Of a stretch of DNA of 64,000 bases, positions 1-10,027 are shown one piece after another; position 1 is the stretch's first letter; each line of letters begins with the position of its first letter. A program made the translations under genes and the position numbers. Source of the DNA: Schlegelella_A sp963778525 (GTDB lineage Bacteria; Pseudomonadota; Gammaproteobacteria; Burkholderiales; Burkholderiaceae_C); assembly GCA_963778525.1 (NCBI GenBank), contig CAVZUJ010000008.1:1-64000 (forward strand), given 5' to 3'. Below the pieces are notes generated by a model. It was not told the DNA's origin. It made no database searches and saw nothing but the letters and a program-made list of their open reading frames with translations.

Positions 1-354
1 GACGAATGGCTGGGAGCGCGTCACCGGTACACGCTTCTCCACTGCGTTCCAGAGGTCGAGGACTACGTCGAATCGGCGGTCGGGAAGGACGTCGTTCGCC
101 GCTTCCTGGATGAGGCGAGCGGAGCCGTCTTCAGGCCGATCCGGGCCTTCTTCACCCAACACGGAATCGAGGCGAGCTGGCTGAATACCGTGGGCCGTGC
201 CGCGGACGTCATCGCCGAGACCGCCCGGAGCGGGAAGTACGACCTGCTCGTCATGGGCTCGCATGGCCAGGGGCAGATCGCCGGATTGGTGCTCGGGTCC
301 GTCGCGACCAAAGGTCTCGCGAAGTGCTCCACCCCGGTGCTTCTGATCCGCTAG
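1..354 (+). CDS. Universal stress protein, UspA family (C-terminal part, 5' truncated by window edge)
   Basis: Reads in frame 1 from the first base to TAG at 352-354, giving 117 residues without a start, so the N-terminus lies outside the window. The C-terminal half has the UspA nucleotide-binding signature: 'DLLVMGSHGQG' followed by 'LGSVATKGLAKCS' and a final 'PVLLIR' strand, as in the ATP-binding G-x2-G-x9-G-S/T type. UspA proteins are small cytoplasmic alpha/beta proteins induced by starvation, low oxygen and other stress. It lies 13 bp upstream of a second, tandem-domain Usp gene and is probably co-transcribed with it. Proximity to the nitrite reductase genes fits a low-oxygen stress role, but that is inference. 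Confidence 0.85.
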   Translation, partial: DEWLGARHRYTLLHCVPEVEDYVESAVGKDVVRRFLDEASGAVFRPIRAFFTQHGIEASWLNTVGRAADVIAETARSGKYDLLVMGSHGQGQIAGLVLGSVATKGLAKCSTPVLLIR

Positions 355-367
355 TGGGCACAACGCC

Positions 368-1195
368 ATGCACGGCATCAAGTCCATCCTGCTTCACGTC
401 GACGCAACGCCAGCCAGCATCGGCCGCCTCGAAATGACGCGACAGCTGGCGGCGCGGCACCAGGCTCGGATCACGGCGCTGTTCGGCGCCGAGGCTGACC
501 GCGAGCAAGCCTCGTTTTCATATTCCGCCGGTGCGTTGCTGGCGCGCCAGGACGAGTGCGATGAGCCGGCGCGCGCCGACGCCAAGGGCAGATTGCAGCG
601 CAGCGCAGACACCGACGGGCCGCAAGTCGACTGGTACGACGTTGTCGGGGACTCCCTCACGCACGGGTTTCTCGAGGAGGCGGCCTATGCGGACCTCGTC
701 GTCGTCGGGCAGCCGGCGCGCGAACCCACGGGGGGCTCGGCGCCGGCCGGGCTTGCCGAGTCGATGATCCTCTACAGCGGACGGCCGACCCTGGTGTTCC
801 CCAGCCTTCCACGGACGGGAAGCGTCGGACGGCGCGTCGTCATCGCCTGGGATGGATCTGCTCCGGCGGCGCGCGCTCTGAGCGCTTCCTTGCCCTTTCT
901 GCACCAGGCCGATGAGGTGCACGTGGTGTCCTGGTCGGACCGCCGGCGGGCGGCGCCCTTCAGCCGTGTCGACATCGGTCGCTACCTGCGCGACCACTTC
1001 ATCGCCGCGACCCTGCACCTGCGCCCGTCGACGGCACGGGTCGCCGAGGAGCTGGTACTGCTGGCGACGAGCCTCGATGCCGATCTCGTCGTCATGGGCT
1101 GCTACGGTCACAGCCGAACACGCGAGCGCATTTTCGGCGGGGCTTCGCGCGGGGCGCTTGCGGAGATGCCTGGTCCCTTGCTGATGGCGCACTAG
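368..1195 (+). CDS. Tandem-domain universal stress protein
   Basis: 275 residues holding two UspA-like domains. Domain 1 spans about residues 1-145, begins with the typical 'IKSILLHVDATP' strand and has a degenerate nucleotide loop ('DLVVVGQPARE'). Domain 2 spans about 155-275, starts at 'RRVVIAWDGS' and ends with 'DLVVMGCYGHSRTRERIFGG', close to the canonical ATP-binding loop. Such double Usps usually keep one functional nucleotide site, here probably the second. The ATG at 368 follows the preceding usp stop by 13 bp, so the two form a likely operon. The family is secure; the specific stress it answers to is not visible. Confidence 0.85.
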   Translation: MHGIKSILLHVDATPASIGRLEMTRQLAARHQARITALFGAEADREQASFSYSAGALLARQDECDEPARADAKGRLQRSADTDGPQVDWYDVVGDSLTHGFLEEAAYADLVVVGQPAREPTGGSAPAGLAESMILYSGRPTLVFPSLPRTGSVGRRVVIAWDGSAPAARALSASLPFLHQADEVHVVSWSDRRRAAPFSRVDIGRYLRDHFIAATLHLRPSTARVAEELVLLATSLDADLVVMGCYGHSRTRERIFGGASRGALAEMPGPLLMAH

Positions 1196-1280
1196 CGCCG
1201 CAGTCCGAGCCATGCAGGCGCTTGCGCCGGATCAAGCCGAGGCGCGGGCCGGCCGCATTGACGGCGATCTGGCCTGACGC

Positions 1281-1598
1281 TCAGGCTTTCTTGTTCCAGG
1301 CACTGCACCAGCCACCGGCCGCTACCTGCTTGCCGGCGAACAGTGGGCACGGTCCTGTCGGGTCCTTGGGCTTGCCCTGGAACAGCTGGCAGTTCGCGCA
1401 GTCCTGCGACGCTGCGTGGTTCGGATACTTTTTCGCGTCGACCTTGGTCGTGTCCTGCCGGTAGCCGAGCGCCACCGCCTGCGGATCGGACTCTTCGAGC
1501 TTGGGCGCGGCGGTCTGGCCTTGGGCAAGGCCTGTCGCCAGTATCGGACCGGTGGCCGCAACCTGGAACATGAAGGTGCGTCGGGTGCTTTGGATCAT
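1281..1598 (-). CDS. High-potential iron-sulfur protein (HiPIP)
   Basis: 105 residues. The four cluster cysteines (C67, C70, C84, C98) lie in 'DCANCQLF', 'GPCPLF' and 'GGWCSAW', the HiPIP pattern C-x2-C-x13-C-x13-C that binds one 4Fe-4S cluster. The N-terminus 'STRRTFMFQVAATG' is a twin-arginine (Tat) signal, the usual route for folded HiPIP to the periplasm. I chose the ATG at 1598 because it directly precedes the Tat signal and has an AAGGAG ribosome site about 7 bases upstream; the frame is open further upstream without signal features. HiPIPs are soluble electron carriers. The gene is divergent from nirK and shares an FNR-type box with it, which suggests a role as periplasmic donor under denitrifying conditions (inference). 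Confidence 0.92.
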   Translation of the reverse strand: MIQSTRRTFMFQVAATGPILATGLAQGQTAAPKLEESDPQAVALGYRQDTTKVDAKKYPNHAASQDCANCQLFQGKPKDPTGPCPLFAGKQVAAGGWCSAWNKKA

Positions 1599-1630
1599 GA
1601 ACTGGCTCCTTGACTGTTGATGGCGATGGC

Positions 1631-1713
1631 CGCCGCAAATATGCGGCATTCGTGCCTCTGCATGCTTGACCTGGATCAATACGCGATCCCTGTCCTTTTC
1701 TAGGATGCACTCC
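1631..1713. promoter_or_regulatory. Shared FNR/DNR-type box (1666-1679) between divergent HiPIP and nirK promoters
   Basis: TTGAC-CTGG-ATCAA at 1666-1679 matches the FNR/Anr/Dnr consensus TTGAT-N4-ATCAA with one deviation. Rightward, a TAGGAT -10 element at 1701-1706 implies a start near 1713, putting the box centre at -40.5. Leftward, CATATT (1643-1638 on the minus strand) implies a start near 1631, putting the box at -41.5. Both distances are those of class II FNR-activated promoters, so one box could switch on both genes under low oxygen or nitric oxide. FNR and DNR cannot be told apart from the site alone. Confidence 0.7.
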
Positions 1714-1759
1714 GACCGGGACACATGTCGAGTTTCATCTTCGAACAAGGGGCGCACCA

Positions 1760-3269
1760 GTGAAAGTCAACTTCAAGGCTATCGTCGCATTGACGTGTTT
1801 CGGGCTGGGGACCGGCTTCGGAGCCGTTGCGCTCGCAGCTGCGCCGACCGCCGACAAGACGGCCCCGGCACGATGGGCGGGAGACTTCGGGCCACCTCAA
1901 GGCGCGCCGATCCATGCCGTCCTGACCAGCCCGCCCAACGTGCCGCCGCCGACCGGCCGCAAGGTGCCGGCCAAGGTCATCGTCGAGCTCGAGGTGATCG
2001 AGAAGGACATGCCGATCTCGGAGGGCGTGACCTACACCTTCTGGACCTTCGGCGGCACCGTGCCGGGAAGCTTCATCCGCGTGCGCCAGGGCGACACGGT
2101 CGAGTTCCACCTCAAGAACAACCCCAACAACAAGATGCCGCACAACATCGACCTGCACGGCGTCACCGGGCCGGGCGGAGGTGCCGCCTCGAGCTTCACG
2201 GCGCCGGGGCACGAGTCGCAGTTCACGTTCAAGGCGCTGAACGAGGGCATCTACATCTACCACTGCGCGACGGCGCCGGTGGGCATGCACGTCGGCAACG
2301 GCATGTACGGGCTGATCCTGGTCGAGCCCCCCGAAGGCCTCAGCAAGGTCGACCACGAGTACTACGTGATGCAGGGCGACTTCTACACGACCGGCAAGTA
2401 CCGCGAGAAGGGCCTGCAACCCTTCGACATGGAAAAGGCGATCGATGAACGACCCACCTACGTGCTGTTCAACGGCTCCGAAGGCGCGCTCACGGGCGAC
2501 AAGGCCATCACGGCGAAGACGAACGAGACGGTGCGCCTGTTCGTCGGCAACGGTGGCCCCAACCTCGTCGTCGAGCTTTCACGTCATCGGCGCGATCTTC
2601 GACAAGGTGCGTTTCGAGGGCGGGACGATGTGGCAGAAGAACGTGCAGACGACGCTGATCCCGGCCGGCGGGGCCGCGGTGGTCGAGTTCACGACCAAGG
2701 TGCCGGGCAGCTATGTGCTCGTGGATCACTCGATCTTTCGCGCCTTCAACAAGGGAGCGCTGGCCATCCTGAAGGTCGAGGGACCGGACGAGAAGTCGAT
2801 CTATTCCGGCAAGGAGCTCGATTCCGTCTATCTGGGAGACCGGGCGCTGCCGAACCTGAACGCGGTGACCGCAGCACGACAGGCAGCCACCAACGGCACC
2901 TTGACGGCCGAAGAGCAGATCCAGGCGGGTCAGGCTCACTTCTCGGGCACATGCTCGGTCTGCCACCAGGCCAACGGCGCCGGCCTGCCGGGCGTGTTTC
3001 CGCCGTTGGCCAAGTCCGACTACATCGCAGCCGATCCGAAGCGCGCGATCAGCGTCTTGCTACACGGCCTGACGGGCAAGGTCACGGTCAATGGAACCGA
3101 ATACAACTCGGTCATGCCACCCATGAATCAGTTCAACGATGACGAGGTGGCCAACATCCTGACCTACGTTCTCAACTCGTGGGGCAATCCAGGCGGGCAG
3201 ATCCATGCGGACGATGTGAAGAAAGTGCGTGCCGCCAAGCCGGCCGACGCCAAGCCCGCCGAGCATTGA
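1760..3269 (+). CDS. nirK: Copper-containing nitrite reductase with C-terminal cytochrome c domain (one frameshift)
   Basis: Reduces nitrite to nitric oxide in the periplasm. The reading frame shifts near 2570 by one extra base ('GPNLV' then 'SSFHVIG'); corrected, it is 502 residues. GTG start at 1760 with AAGGGG 8-13 bases upstream, followed by a signal peptide. Type 1 copper ligands are H128, C169, H177 and M182; type 2 ligands are H133, H168 and the His of 'VDHSIF'; the catalytic pair is D131 and the His of 'SSFHVIG'. All are present. The 'YHCATAPVGMH' spacing is of the AniA-like class. After the two cupredoxin domains a cytochrome c domain carries heme motif CSVCH with a likely Met ligand in 'MPPMN'. 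nirV follows at once. The complete set of active-site residues argues for a working gene and a sequencing indel. Confidence 0.92.
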
Positions 3270-3279
3270 GGGCTGCAAG

Positions 3280-4107
3280 GTGCCGCTGCGGATGCTCCGG
3301 TGGCAGGCGCCATGGCGCGGCGCCTGGCACGCCTGGCTGATTGCCGGGCTGGTCTTCGGGTTGGCCGACCTGGCTTTCGCACAGGACTACGTGCCAGTGC
3401 CCGCGGGCCAGCTGGTCAGTGTGTTCTCGGCCGACGCGGCCTTCGGGCCGACGCCTGTCGACCGCTTCGCGATGCGAACCATGCCGGTCAGCAAGGCAGA
3501 GTTCGCCGCCTTTGTCGCGTCGAACCCGCAATGGCAGCGGGAGCGGGTTGCGACAACATTTGCGGACGCGGGCTACCTGCAGGACCTCCGCTCGTATTCC
3601 GCGATCGAAGCTGCCAAGGGGGCTGGCCGGGAGCCCGTGACCAACGTCAGCTGGTTTGCCGCCGAGGCCTTTTGCGAGAGCGAGCATGCCCGCCTGCCTA
3701 CCTGGCTCGAGTGGGAATACGTGGCGGCGGCGGATGCGACCAGGCGAGACGCGCGAGACGACCCGGCGTGGCTGGCCCGGATCCTCTCGTGGTATTCGCG
3801 GCCCGCAGGTGCCGCTCTTCCGGGCGTTGGTGGTGCGGCGGACGTCTACGGCGTTCGCGATATGCATGGCGTCGTCTGGGAATGGGTCGACGACTTCAAT
3901 GCGTTGCTCGTGAGTCCGGACAGCCGCGCCGGTGACGATCCGGACAAGCTCCAGTTTTGCGGCGCCGGCGCGATCAATCTGCAGGACCGCCAGAACTACG
4001 CCGTTTTGATGCGGGTCGCGCTCCTTTCGTCGCTCCGCGCCTCCGACAGCACCAGCAGCCTGGGCTTTCGTTGTGCCCGTCCATTTCTCTTGGAGGTTTC
4101 GCCATGA
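3280..4107 (+). CDS. nirV: NirV-like protein of the formylglycine-generating-enzyme (SUMF1) family, exported
   Basis: About 275 residues. An N-terminal signal peptide (hydrophobic stretch 'LIAGLVFGLADLAFA') is followed by a sulfatase-modifying-factor fold: 'VSKAEFAAFV', 'PVTNVSWFAAEAFC', 'RLPTWLEWEYVAA', 'DMHGVVWEWVDDF' and a final 'LGFRCAR' are family landmarks. NirV commonly sits beside nirK in denitrifiers; its exact role in NirK maturation is unsettled. The start is GTG at 3280, 8 bases after a GAGG; ATG at 3292 is the alternative. It begins 11 bp after nirK and its TGA overlaps the ATG of the SCO gene, so nirK-nirV-SCO look like one transcript. Confidence 0.85.
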   Translation: MPLRMLRWQAPWRGAWHAWLIAGLVFGLADLAFAQDYVPVPAGQLVSVFSADAAFGPTPVDRFAMRTMPVSKAEFAAFVASNPQWQRERVATTFADAGYLQDLRSYSAIEAAKGAGREPVTNVSWFAAEAFCESEHARLPTWLEWEYVAAADATRRDARDDPAWLARILSWYSRPAGAALPGVGGAADVYGVRDMHGVVWEWVDDFNALLVSPDSRAGDDPDKLQFCGAGAINLQDRQNYAVLMRVALLSSLRASDSTSSLGFRCARPFLLEVSP

Positions 4108-4723
4108 AGATTGTTCTCGTTCGCGCTCTCTCGCTGGTTGCCGCAGGCTTTTGTCGCGGCCGCGGCGTCGCCCTGGCGAGCCCCGGACGCAGGGTGCAGT
4201 CGCGCAGCAAGCCGGCCGCTCCCCTCGAATTCGATCTACCAGCTGCCGGTAACCTCACCGACCAGAGCGCAGAGACGAGCGCTTGCGCGACCGGCGCGGC
4301 CAGGCGATGCTGGTCAGCATGTTCTACACGTCGTGCCAATTCGTGTGCCCGATGATCGTCGACGCCTTGCGAGACACCGAATCGAAGTTGAGCATCGAAG
4401 AGCAGGAGCGGCTGCCGATCCTGATGGTGAGCTTCGACCCCGCCCACGACAGCGTTGCCGTGCTCAAGGAAAAGGCCGAAGAGAGACAACTCGACAGCCC
4501 GCAATGGACGCTGGCACGCACGGATGCGCCAGCGCACGCAAGCTCGCCGCAGTCCTCGGGAATCCAGTATCGGGCGCTTCCCAACGGGGACTTCAACCAC
4601 ACGACGGCGCTGATTCTTGTCGACGCCGACGGCCGGATCCTTGGTCGAACAGCTCGACTGGGTGACGCCGATCCGGCGTTCGTCAAGCTCGTGAAGGCGT
4701 CTCTGCGTCCTCGCGCCGATTGA
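4104..4723 (+). CDS. SCO1/SenC-type copper chaperone (three frameshifts in the first third)
   Basis: SCO proteins are thioredoxin-fold, membrane-anchored or periplasmic copper carriers that load cuproenzymes. ATG 4104 overlaps the nirV stop. The frame changes near 4150 (+1, in a T-run), 4253 (-1, 'PVT|LTDQS') and 4272 (-1), then reads cleanly to TGA at 4721; corrected it is about 206 residues. Segments in order: hydrophobic signal, 'SNSIYQLPV', 'LTDQS', 'RDRRGQAMLVSMFYTSC'. The copper site is intact: the two cysteines of 'CQFVCP' (C-x3-C) and the distal His of 'DFNHTTALILVD'. Position after nirK-nirV suggests it supplies copper to NirK (inference). Three indels in about 120 bases could mean decay, but the downstream frame is clean. 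Confidence 0.75.
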
Positions 4724-4794
4724 AGTGGCGGTACTTGCCGTCCCAGCCTCTCGAGACGGGATCGCGCGCAGCGTTTCATGTTCTCCGCTATCCG

Positions 4795-6519
<1,725 letters not shown>

Positions 6520-6592
6520 CCTGAGCGTCGTCCGTCGAGCTGATGACGGAACCACGGCTGCTAGACTTTGAACGACGGCAGCAATCTCTGAA

Positions 6593-7765
6593 ATGCACAC
6601 CGATTCGGGCCGACGTCGAAGGCGACAGGGCCGGCATAGAGGGAAGGATCGGACAATTCTCACGAACCAGGTACGGTACGGACGCAGTCTTGCACGCAGC
6701 GCGAGCGTTGCCCTGCTGGCGGCTGCTTGCCTCTTCGCTCATGTAGTCCACGCGCAGGAGGAGGAGCCCAAAGGGGCGGAAGGATCTCAACAGGCCCGCT
6801 CACCCTGGCTGCTGTTGCCGACGTTCTCGAACAACCCGAAGCTTGGTTCCGCCGCGGGGGCGCTCGTCGGCTACCTTCGGAAGTTCGACCCTGAATCGCA
6901 GGTATCCATCTTCGGCGCCAACGCGCAGTACACGTCCACGGATTCAGCAACCGCCGTGTTGTTCGGCCGGACTTCGTTCGTCGCCGACCAGCATCGCCTC
7001 AACGTGATCGTCATTGGCGGGCTGATCAAGAACGACTACGACGACTTCCTCGGGAGCGGGACGCCACTGAAATCGGAAGACCATATCCGGGCCTTCGGGG
7101 CGCGCTATCTGTATCGCGTCAAGGACGACTGGTTCGTCGGCCTGCAAGTGCTGTCCACGAACTACGAAATCGTCGGCCAGGCGGCGCTAGACGACGAACT
7201 GCTCGGCCTGCTCGGGCTGACGGGATTCAAAGCTGCGGGCTTGGGCCTCGTCGGCCAACACGACTCCCGCGACCGCGCGGACTCGCCTCAACAAGGCTGG
7301 CTCTTGAACTTCAACAACGTCGCCTATCGGCCGAGCGGCGAGGGCAGCGACGACTTCAGCGTCTACCGGCTCGACTACCGACAGTTCTGGAGTCACGGAG
7401 ACGGCCACGTCCTGGCCGTTCGCCAGAGCAACCAGTGGACGCAGGATGCCCCACCCGCGGCCTTTGCTCCGGTGCTGCTGCGCGGCTATACGACGGGCGA
7501 GTACCTGGGCAAGTCGATGTCGTCGATCGAAGTGGAAGAGCGGCACAAGCTGGCGGACCGCTGGACGGCAACGGGCTTTGGCGGCGTCGCCTGCCTGTAT
7601 GGAGCGAATCGCAGCGGCTGCTCCGGATCGGACCTCTTTCCGAGCGTGGGTGCAGGTGTGCAGTACATCCTCAAGCCGGCCCAGGGCATCGTCGCCAATC
7701 TGGAGTTCGCCATGGGCAAGGACGGCAACAGGGCGGTGCTGTTCAAGATGGGATACGGATGGTGA
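6593..7765 (+). CDS. Outer-membrane beta-barrel protein, surface antigen D15 (BamA/TamA barrel)-like, no POTRA
   Basis: 390 residues from ATG 6593. A signal peptide lies at about residues 30-54 ('SVALLAAACLFAHVVHAQ'), so the true start may be a little downstream, but no ATG or GTG is available there. The remaining 330 residues alternate in the manner of barrel strands and end in 'AVLFKMGYGW', with the terminal aromatic residue of the beta-signal recognised by the BAM complex. Landmarks such as 'PTFSNNPKLGSAAGALVGYL', 'HDSRDRADSPQQGWLL' and 'LLRGYTTGEY' resemble the D15 surface-antigen domain: 'RDRADSPQQGW' matches the region after the conserved 'DtRd' and 'LRGY' matches the VRGF/Y motif. Without POTRA domains it is probably not an assembly factor itself. 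Role unknown. Confidence 0.75.
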   Translation: MHTDSGRRRRRQGRHRGKDRTILTNQVRYGRSLARSASVALLAAACLFAHVVHAQEEEPKGAEGSQQARSPWLLLPTFSNNPKLGSAAGALVGYLRKFDPESQVSIFGANAQYTSTDSATAVLFGRTSFVADQHRLNVIVIGGLIKNDYDDFLGSGTPLKSEDHIRAFGARYLYRVKDDWFVGLQVLSTNYEIVGQAALDDELLGLLGLTGFKAAGLGLVGQHDSRDRADSPQQGWLLNFNNVAYRPSGEGSDDFSVYRLDYRQFWSHGDGHVLAVRQSNQWTQDAPPAAFAPVLLRGYTTGEYLGKSMSSIEVEERHKLADRWTATGFGGVACLYGANRSGCSGSDLFPSVGAGVQYILKPAQGIVANLEFAMGKDGNRAVLFKMGYGW

Positions 7766-7830
7766 ATCGACGCTGACCTGACCTGGCAACTGGATGGATG
7801 TACCCGCCCAGCCGCAGTTAGGATCGGTCA

Positions 7831-8373
7831 ATGCATGACTTGCCGGTGGTCCCCCTGCGCTACGACCGTCGCACAATCGTCCTTCACTGGCTGACCGCCG
7901 CACTCGTCGTTTCGCTGTGGGTCTTGGGGCAGACCATCGACTGGTTTGCGAAGGGGGATCCTCGGGTATTCGCGCGAAGCACACACATCACGCTCGGTGT
8001 TGTGCTCGCACTCGTTCTTGTCGCACGCGTGAGCTGGCGTCTCGGCGGGCGCGCCGTCCACCTGCCCCCGGCCGGAGCGGCCTGGCTCGACAAGGTTGCG
8101 ACGGCCACGCACTGGCTCCTCTACGGTCTGCTGTTTGTCAGCGTCGCACTCGGTATCGCGAACGCGTTCGTGAGGGGCGACGCGATCTTCAATCTGTTCA
8201 AGATCCAGGCGCTCGATCCGGGCAACAAGAGCCTCGTTGCGGCTGTCGAGGAATTGCACGCGCTGGCGACCAACACGCTATTGGTGGTCGCCTTCCTTCA
8301 TGCCGCGGCCGCCCTCATGCATCACTTCGTCTGGAAGGATGGGGTGCTGCGTCGCATGTTGCCCGCCAGGTGA
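7831..8373 (+). CDS. Cytochrome b561 family di-heme membrane protein
   Basis: 180 residues with four predicted membrane helices (about 17-36, 50-70, 90-112 and 143-163). Histidines placed in the helices as expected for heme b ligands are seen in 'IVLHWLTA', 'STHITLGVV', 'EELHALATN' and 'LHAAAALMHHF'. This is the bacterial CybB/YodB group, which moves electrons from quinol to periplasmic acceptors or serves as a subunit-like partner of other redox proteins. It stands alone on the + strand 65 bp after the barrel gene. Partner unknown; the nearby nitrite reductase genes make a respiratory role plausible but not shown. Confidence 0.9.
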   Translation: MHDLPVVPLRYDRRTIVLHWLTAALVVSLWVLGQTIDWFAKGDPRVFARSTHITLGVVLALVLVARVSWRLGGRAVHLPPAGAAWLDKVATATHWLLYGLLFVSVALGIANAFVRGDAIFNLFKIQALDPGNKSLVAAVEELHALATNTLLVVAFLHAAAALMHHFVWKDGVLRRMLPAR

Positions 8374-8588
8374 CGCCGCGTAGAGAACGCACAGGATATT
8401 CCGCGACGGCTTCATGTCCTGTGTTCAGGTCTTTGATGACGCCGTGCATGACCGGAGAGTAGGGAAACCTTTTCTGGAGTCGATGACGCGGTAGTTGCCT
8501 GAGGTGTCGAACGAAACTCAGCCCACCGGCCAGGACCACGAGACCCCCGATCCGCCGACTGTAGAGAATGCGGGATGGGCAACGCACG
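8374..8588 (+). promoter_or_regulatory. Leader region of the tup operon with inverted repeats
   Basis: 215 bp without a credible gene in front of tupB. ACAGGA at 8391-8396 is repeated inverted as TCCTGT at 8417-8422, with a 20-base gap. Further down CTGAG and CTCAG bracket a 13-base loop (about 8500-8522). The sequence 'GGAGAGTAGGGAAACC' near 8453-8468 is less G+C-rich than coding DNA here. Tungstate and molybdate transporters are often controlled by ModE/TunR-type sites or a Moco/Tuco RNA; I can see structure here but cannot assign it to either class. Confidence 0.3.
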
Positions 8589-9302
8589 ATGAGCACACTG
8601 GCCGACGCGATCGCATCTGCCGTCCATCTCGTCGTCGCTGCCGATGCCGGGCTCGTGCGCACCGTGGGGCTGTCGTTCGCGGTCAGCGGCAGCGCATGCT
8701 GCATTGCGGCCGGCTTCGGCCTGCTGGCGGGATCCTGGCTTGCGGTCGCAAGGTTTCCCGGCTTGCGCGCGGCGCTGCTTGTGCTCGACACACTGCTCGC
8801 CTTGCCGTCGGTCGTCGCCGGCCTCGGCGTCTACCTGCTGCTCTCGCGCAGTGGTCCGCTCGGGGCGTGGGGCCTGCTCTATACCCCGGCCGCGATGGTC
8901 TTCGTGCAGACACTGCTCGCCTTGCCGATCATTACCGCGCTGGCACGCCAGGTGGTTGCCGATGCGCTGCGCGAAGGTGGCGACCAGCTTCGCTCGATGG
9001 GCGCGCGCCCGCTGCTCGGCGCGCTGCTGATGCTGTTGCACGAACGCTGGGCGGTGGCGACCCTGCTCCTGATCGCCTTCGGCCGGGCCATCGCCGAAGT
9101 GGGCGCAGTGATGATCGTTGGCGGCAACATCGCCGGCTTCACTCGTGTCATGACGACGACGATCGCCCTCGAGACCAGCAAGGGCGACCTGCCGCTCGCG
9201 CTCGCACTGGGCTTCGTGCTGCTCGCCGCCGTCGCCTTGCTCAATCTCGCGATCGCCATGCTGCCTCGAAGCCATGAGCTGCAACCGACGCCTCTGCGAT
9301 GA
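8589..9302 (+). CDS. tupB: Tungstate ABC transporter permease TupB
   Basis: 237 residues with about five membrane helices and a binding-protein-dependent transport permease loop: 'DALREGGDQLRSMGARPLLG' and 'FGRAIAEVGAVMIVGGNIAG' contain the EAA-type contact for the ATPase. The 'GRAIAEVGAVMIVGGNI' stretch is typical of the TupB/WtpB-like group that brings in tungstate. ATG 8589 was chosen because it opens the hydrophobic N-terminus; ATG 8568 is in frame upstream. The stop overlaps the tupC start (ATGA). With tupC and tupA it makes a complete three-gene importer. Confidence 0.9.
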   Translation: MSTLADAIASAVHLVVAADAGLVRTVGLSFAVSGSACCIAAGFGLLAGSWLAVARFPGLRAALLVLDTLLALPSVVAGLGVYLLLSRSGPLGAWGLLYTPAAMVFVQTLLALPIITALARQVVADALREGGDQLRSMGARPLLGALLMLLHERWAVATLLLIAFGRAIAEVGAVMIVGGNIAGFTRVMTTTIALETSKGDLPLALALGFVLLAAVALLNLAIAMLPRSHELQPTPLR

Positions 9303-10027
9303 CGACGATCGAGTCTCCGGCGTTGCTGGCGCTGCACGGCGCCTCGGTCGCATTCGGCGGCAATGTCGTCGCCCTGCGCGACGCCGAGATGGCGGTGCGA
9401 GCCGGCGACGTGGTCGCCGTCGTCGGTGCCAACGGTTCAGGCAAGACGACGCTGCTGCGCGCCCTGCACGGCGTCGTCGCGTTGAGCGGCGGGCGCCGGG
9501 TGGCGCACGCGGCGGGCGTCCAGGCCATGATTTTCCAGCGTCCGTTCTTGTTGCGCCTGTCGGTCTGGAACAACCTGCGCCTCGGCCTCTGGCTGGCACG
9601 GCGCGACTGGTCGCCGGCAGAGCGGTGCTCGCGCGCTGAAGAGGCACTGCGCCGTGTCGGCCTGGCGGCCCTGCGCGACCGGGCGGCGCGATCTCTTTCC
9701 GGCGGCGAACAGCAGCGGCTGGCGCTGGCCCGCGGCTGGGCGGTGCGCCCGCAGATCCTGTTCCTCGATGAGCCGACGGCCAACCTCGATCCTTCGGCGA
9801 AGAAGGAGGTCGAGGCCCTGCTGGCCGGCTTTGCCGGAGAAGGCATGACGCTGGTGATGAGCACGCACAATCTCGGCCAGGCGAAGCGGCTGGCGACGCG
9901 CGTCGTCTACATGGACGCCGGCCGTGTCGATACCGACCTGCCGACGACGGAATTCTTCGCATCCGGGGCGCGCGGTCGCGCCGATCTGTTCCTGAAGGGA
10001 GAGTTGTCATGGTCGCTCGACGGTTGA
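9299..10027 (+). CDS. tupC: Tungstate ABC transporter ATP-binding protein TupC
   Basis: 242 residues. Walker A 'GANGSGKTTLLRAL' (about 43-50), Q-loop in 'MIFQRPFLLRLSV', ABC signature 'SLSGGEQQRLALARG', Walker B 'ILFLDEPTANLD' and switch His in 'STHNLGQ' are all present, so it should hydrolyse ATP. The set matches import ATPases of tungstate/phosphate type. It overlaps tupB by 4 bp and tupA by 19 bp, which points to tight translational coupling. Confidence 0.92.
   Translation: MTTIESPALLALHGASVAFGGNVVALRDAEMAVRAGDVVAVVGANGSGKTTLLRALHGVVALSGGRRVAHAAGVQAMIFQRPFLLRLSVWNNLRLGLWLARRDWSPAERCSRAEEALRRVGLAALRDRAARSLSGGEQQRLALARGWAVRPQILFLDEPTANLDPSAKKEVEALLAGFAGEGMTLVMSTHNLGQAKRLATRVVYMDAGRVDTDLPTTEFFASGARGRADLFLKGELSWSLDG

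Noticed and set aside
8391..8422. ACAGGA...TCCTGT as a transcription terminator of the cytochrome b561 gene
   Set aside because: Six-base stem with a 20-base loop and no T-run; too weak.
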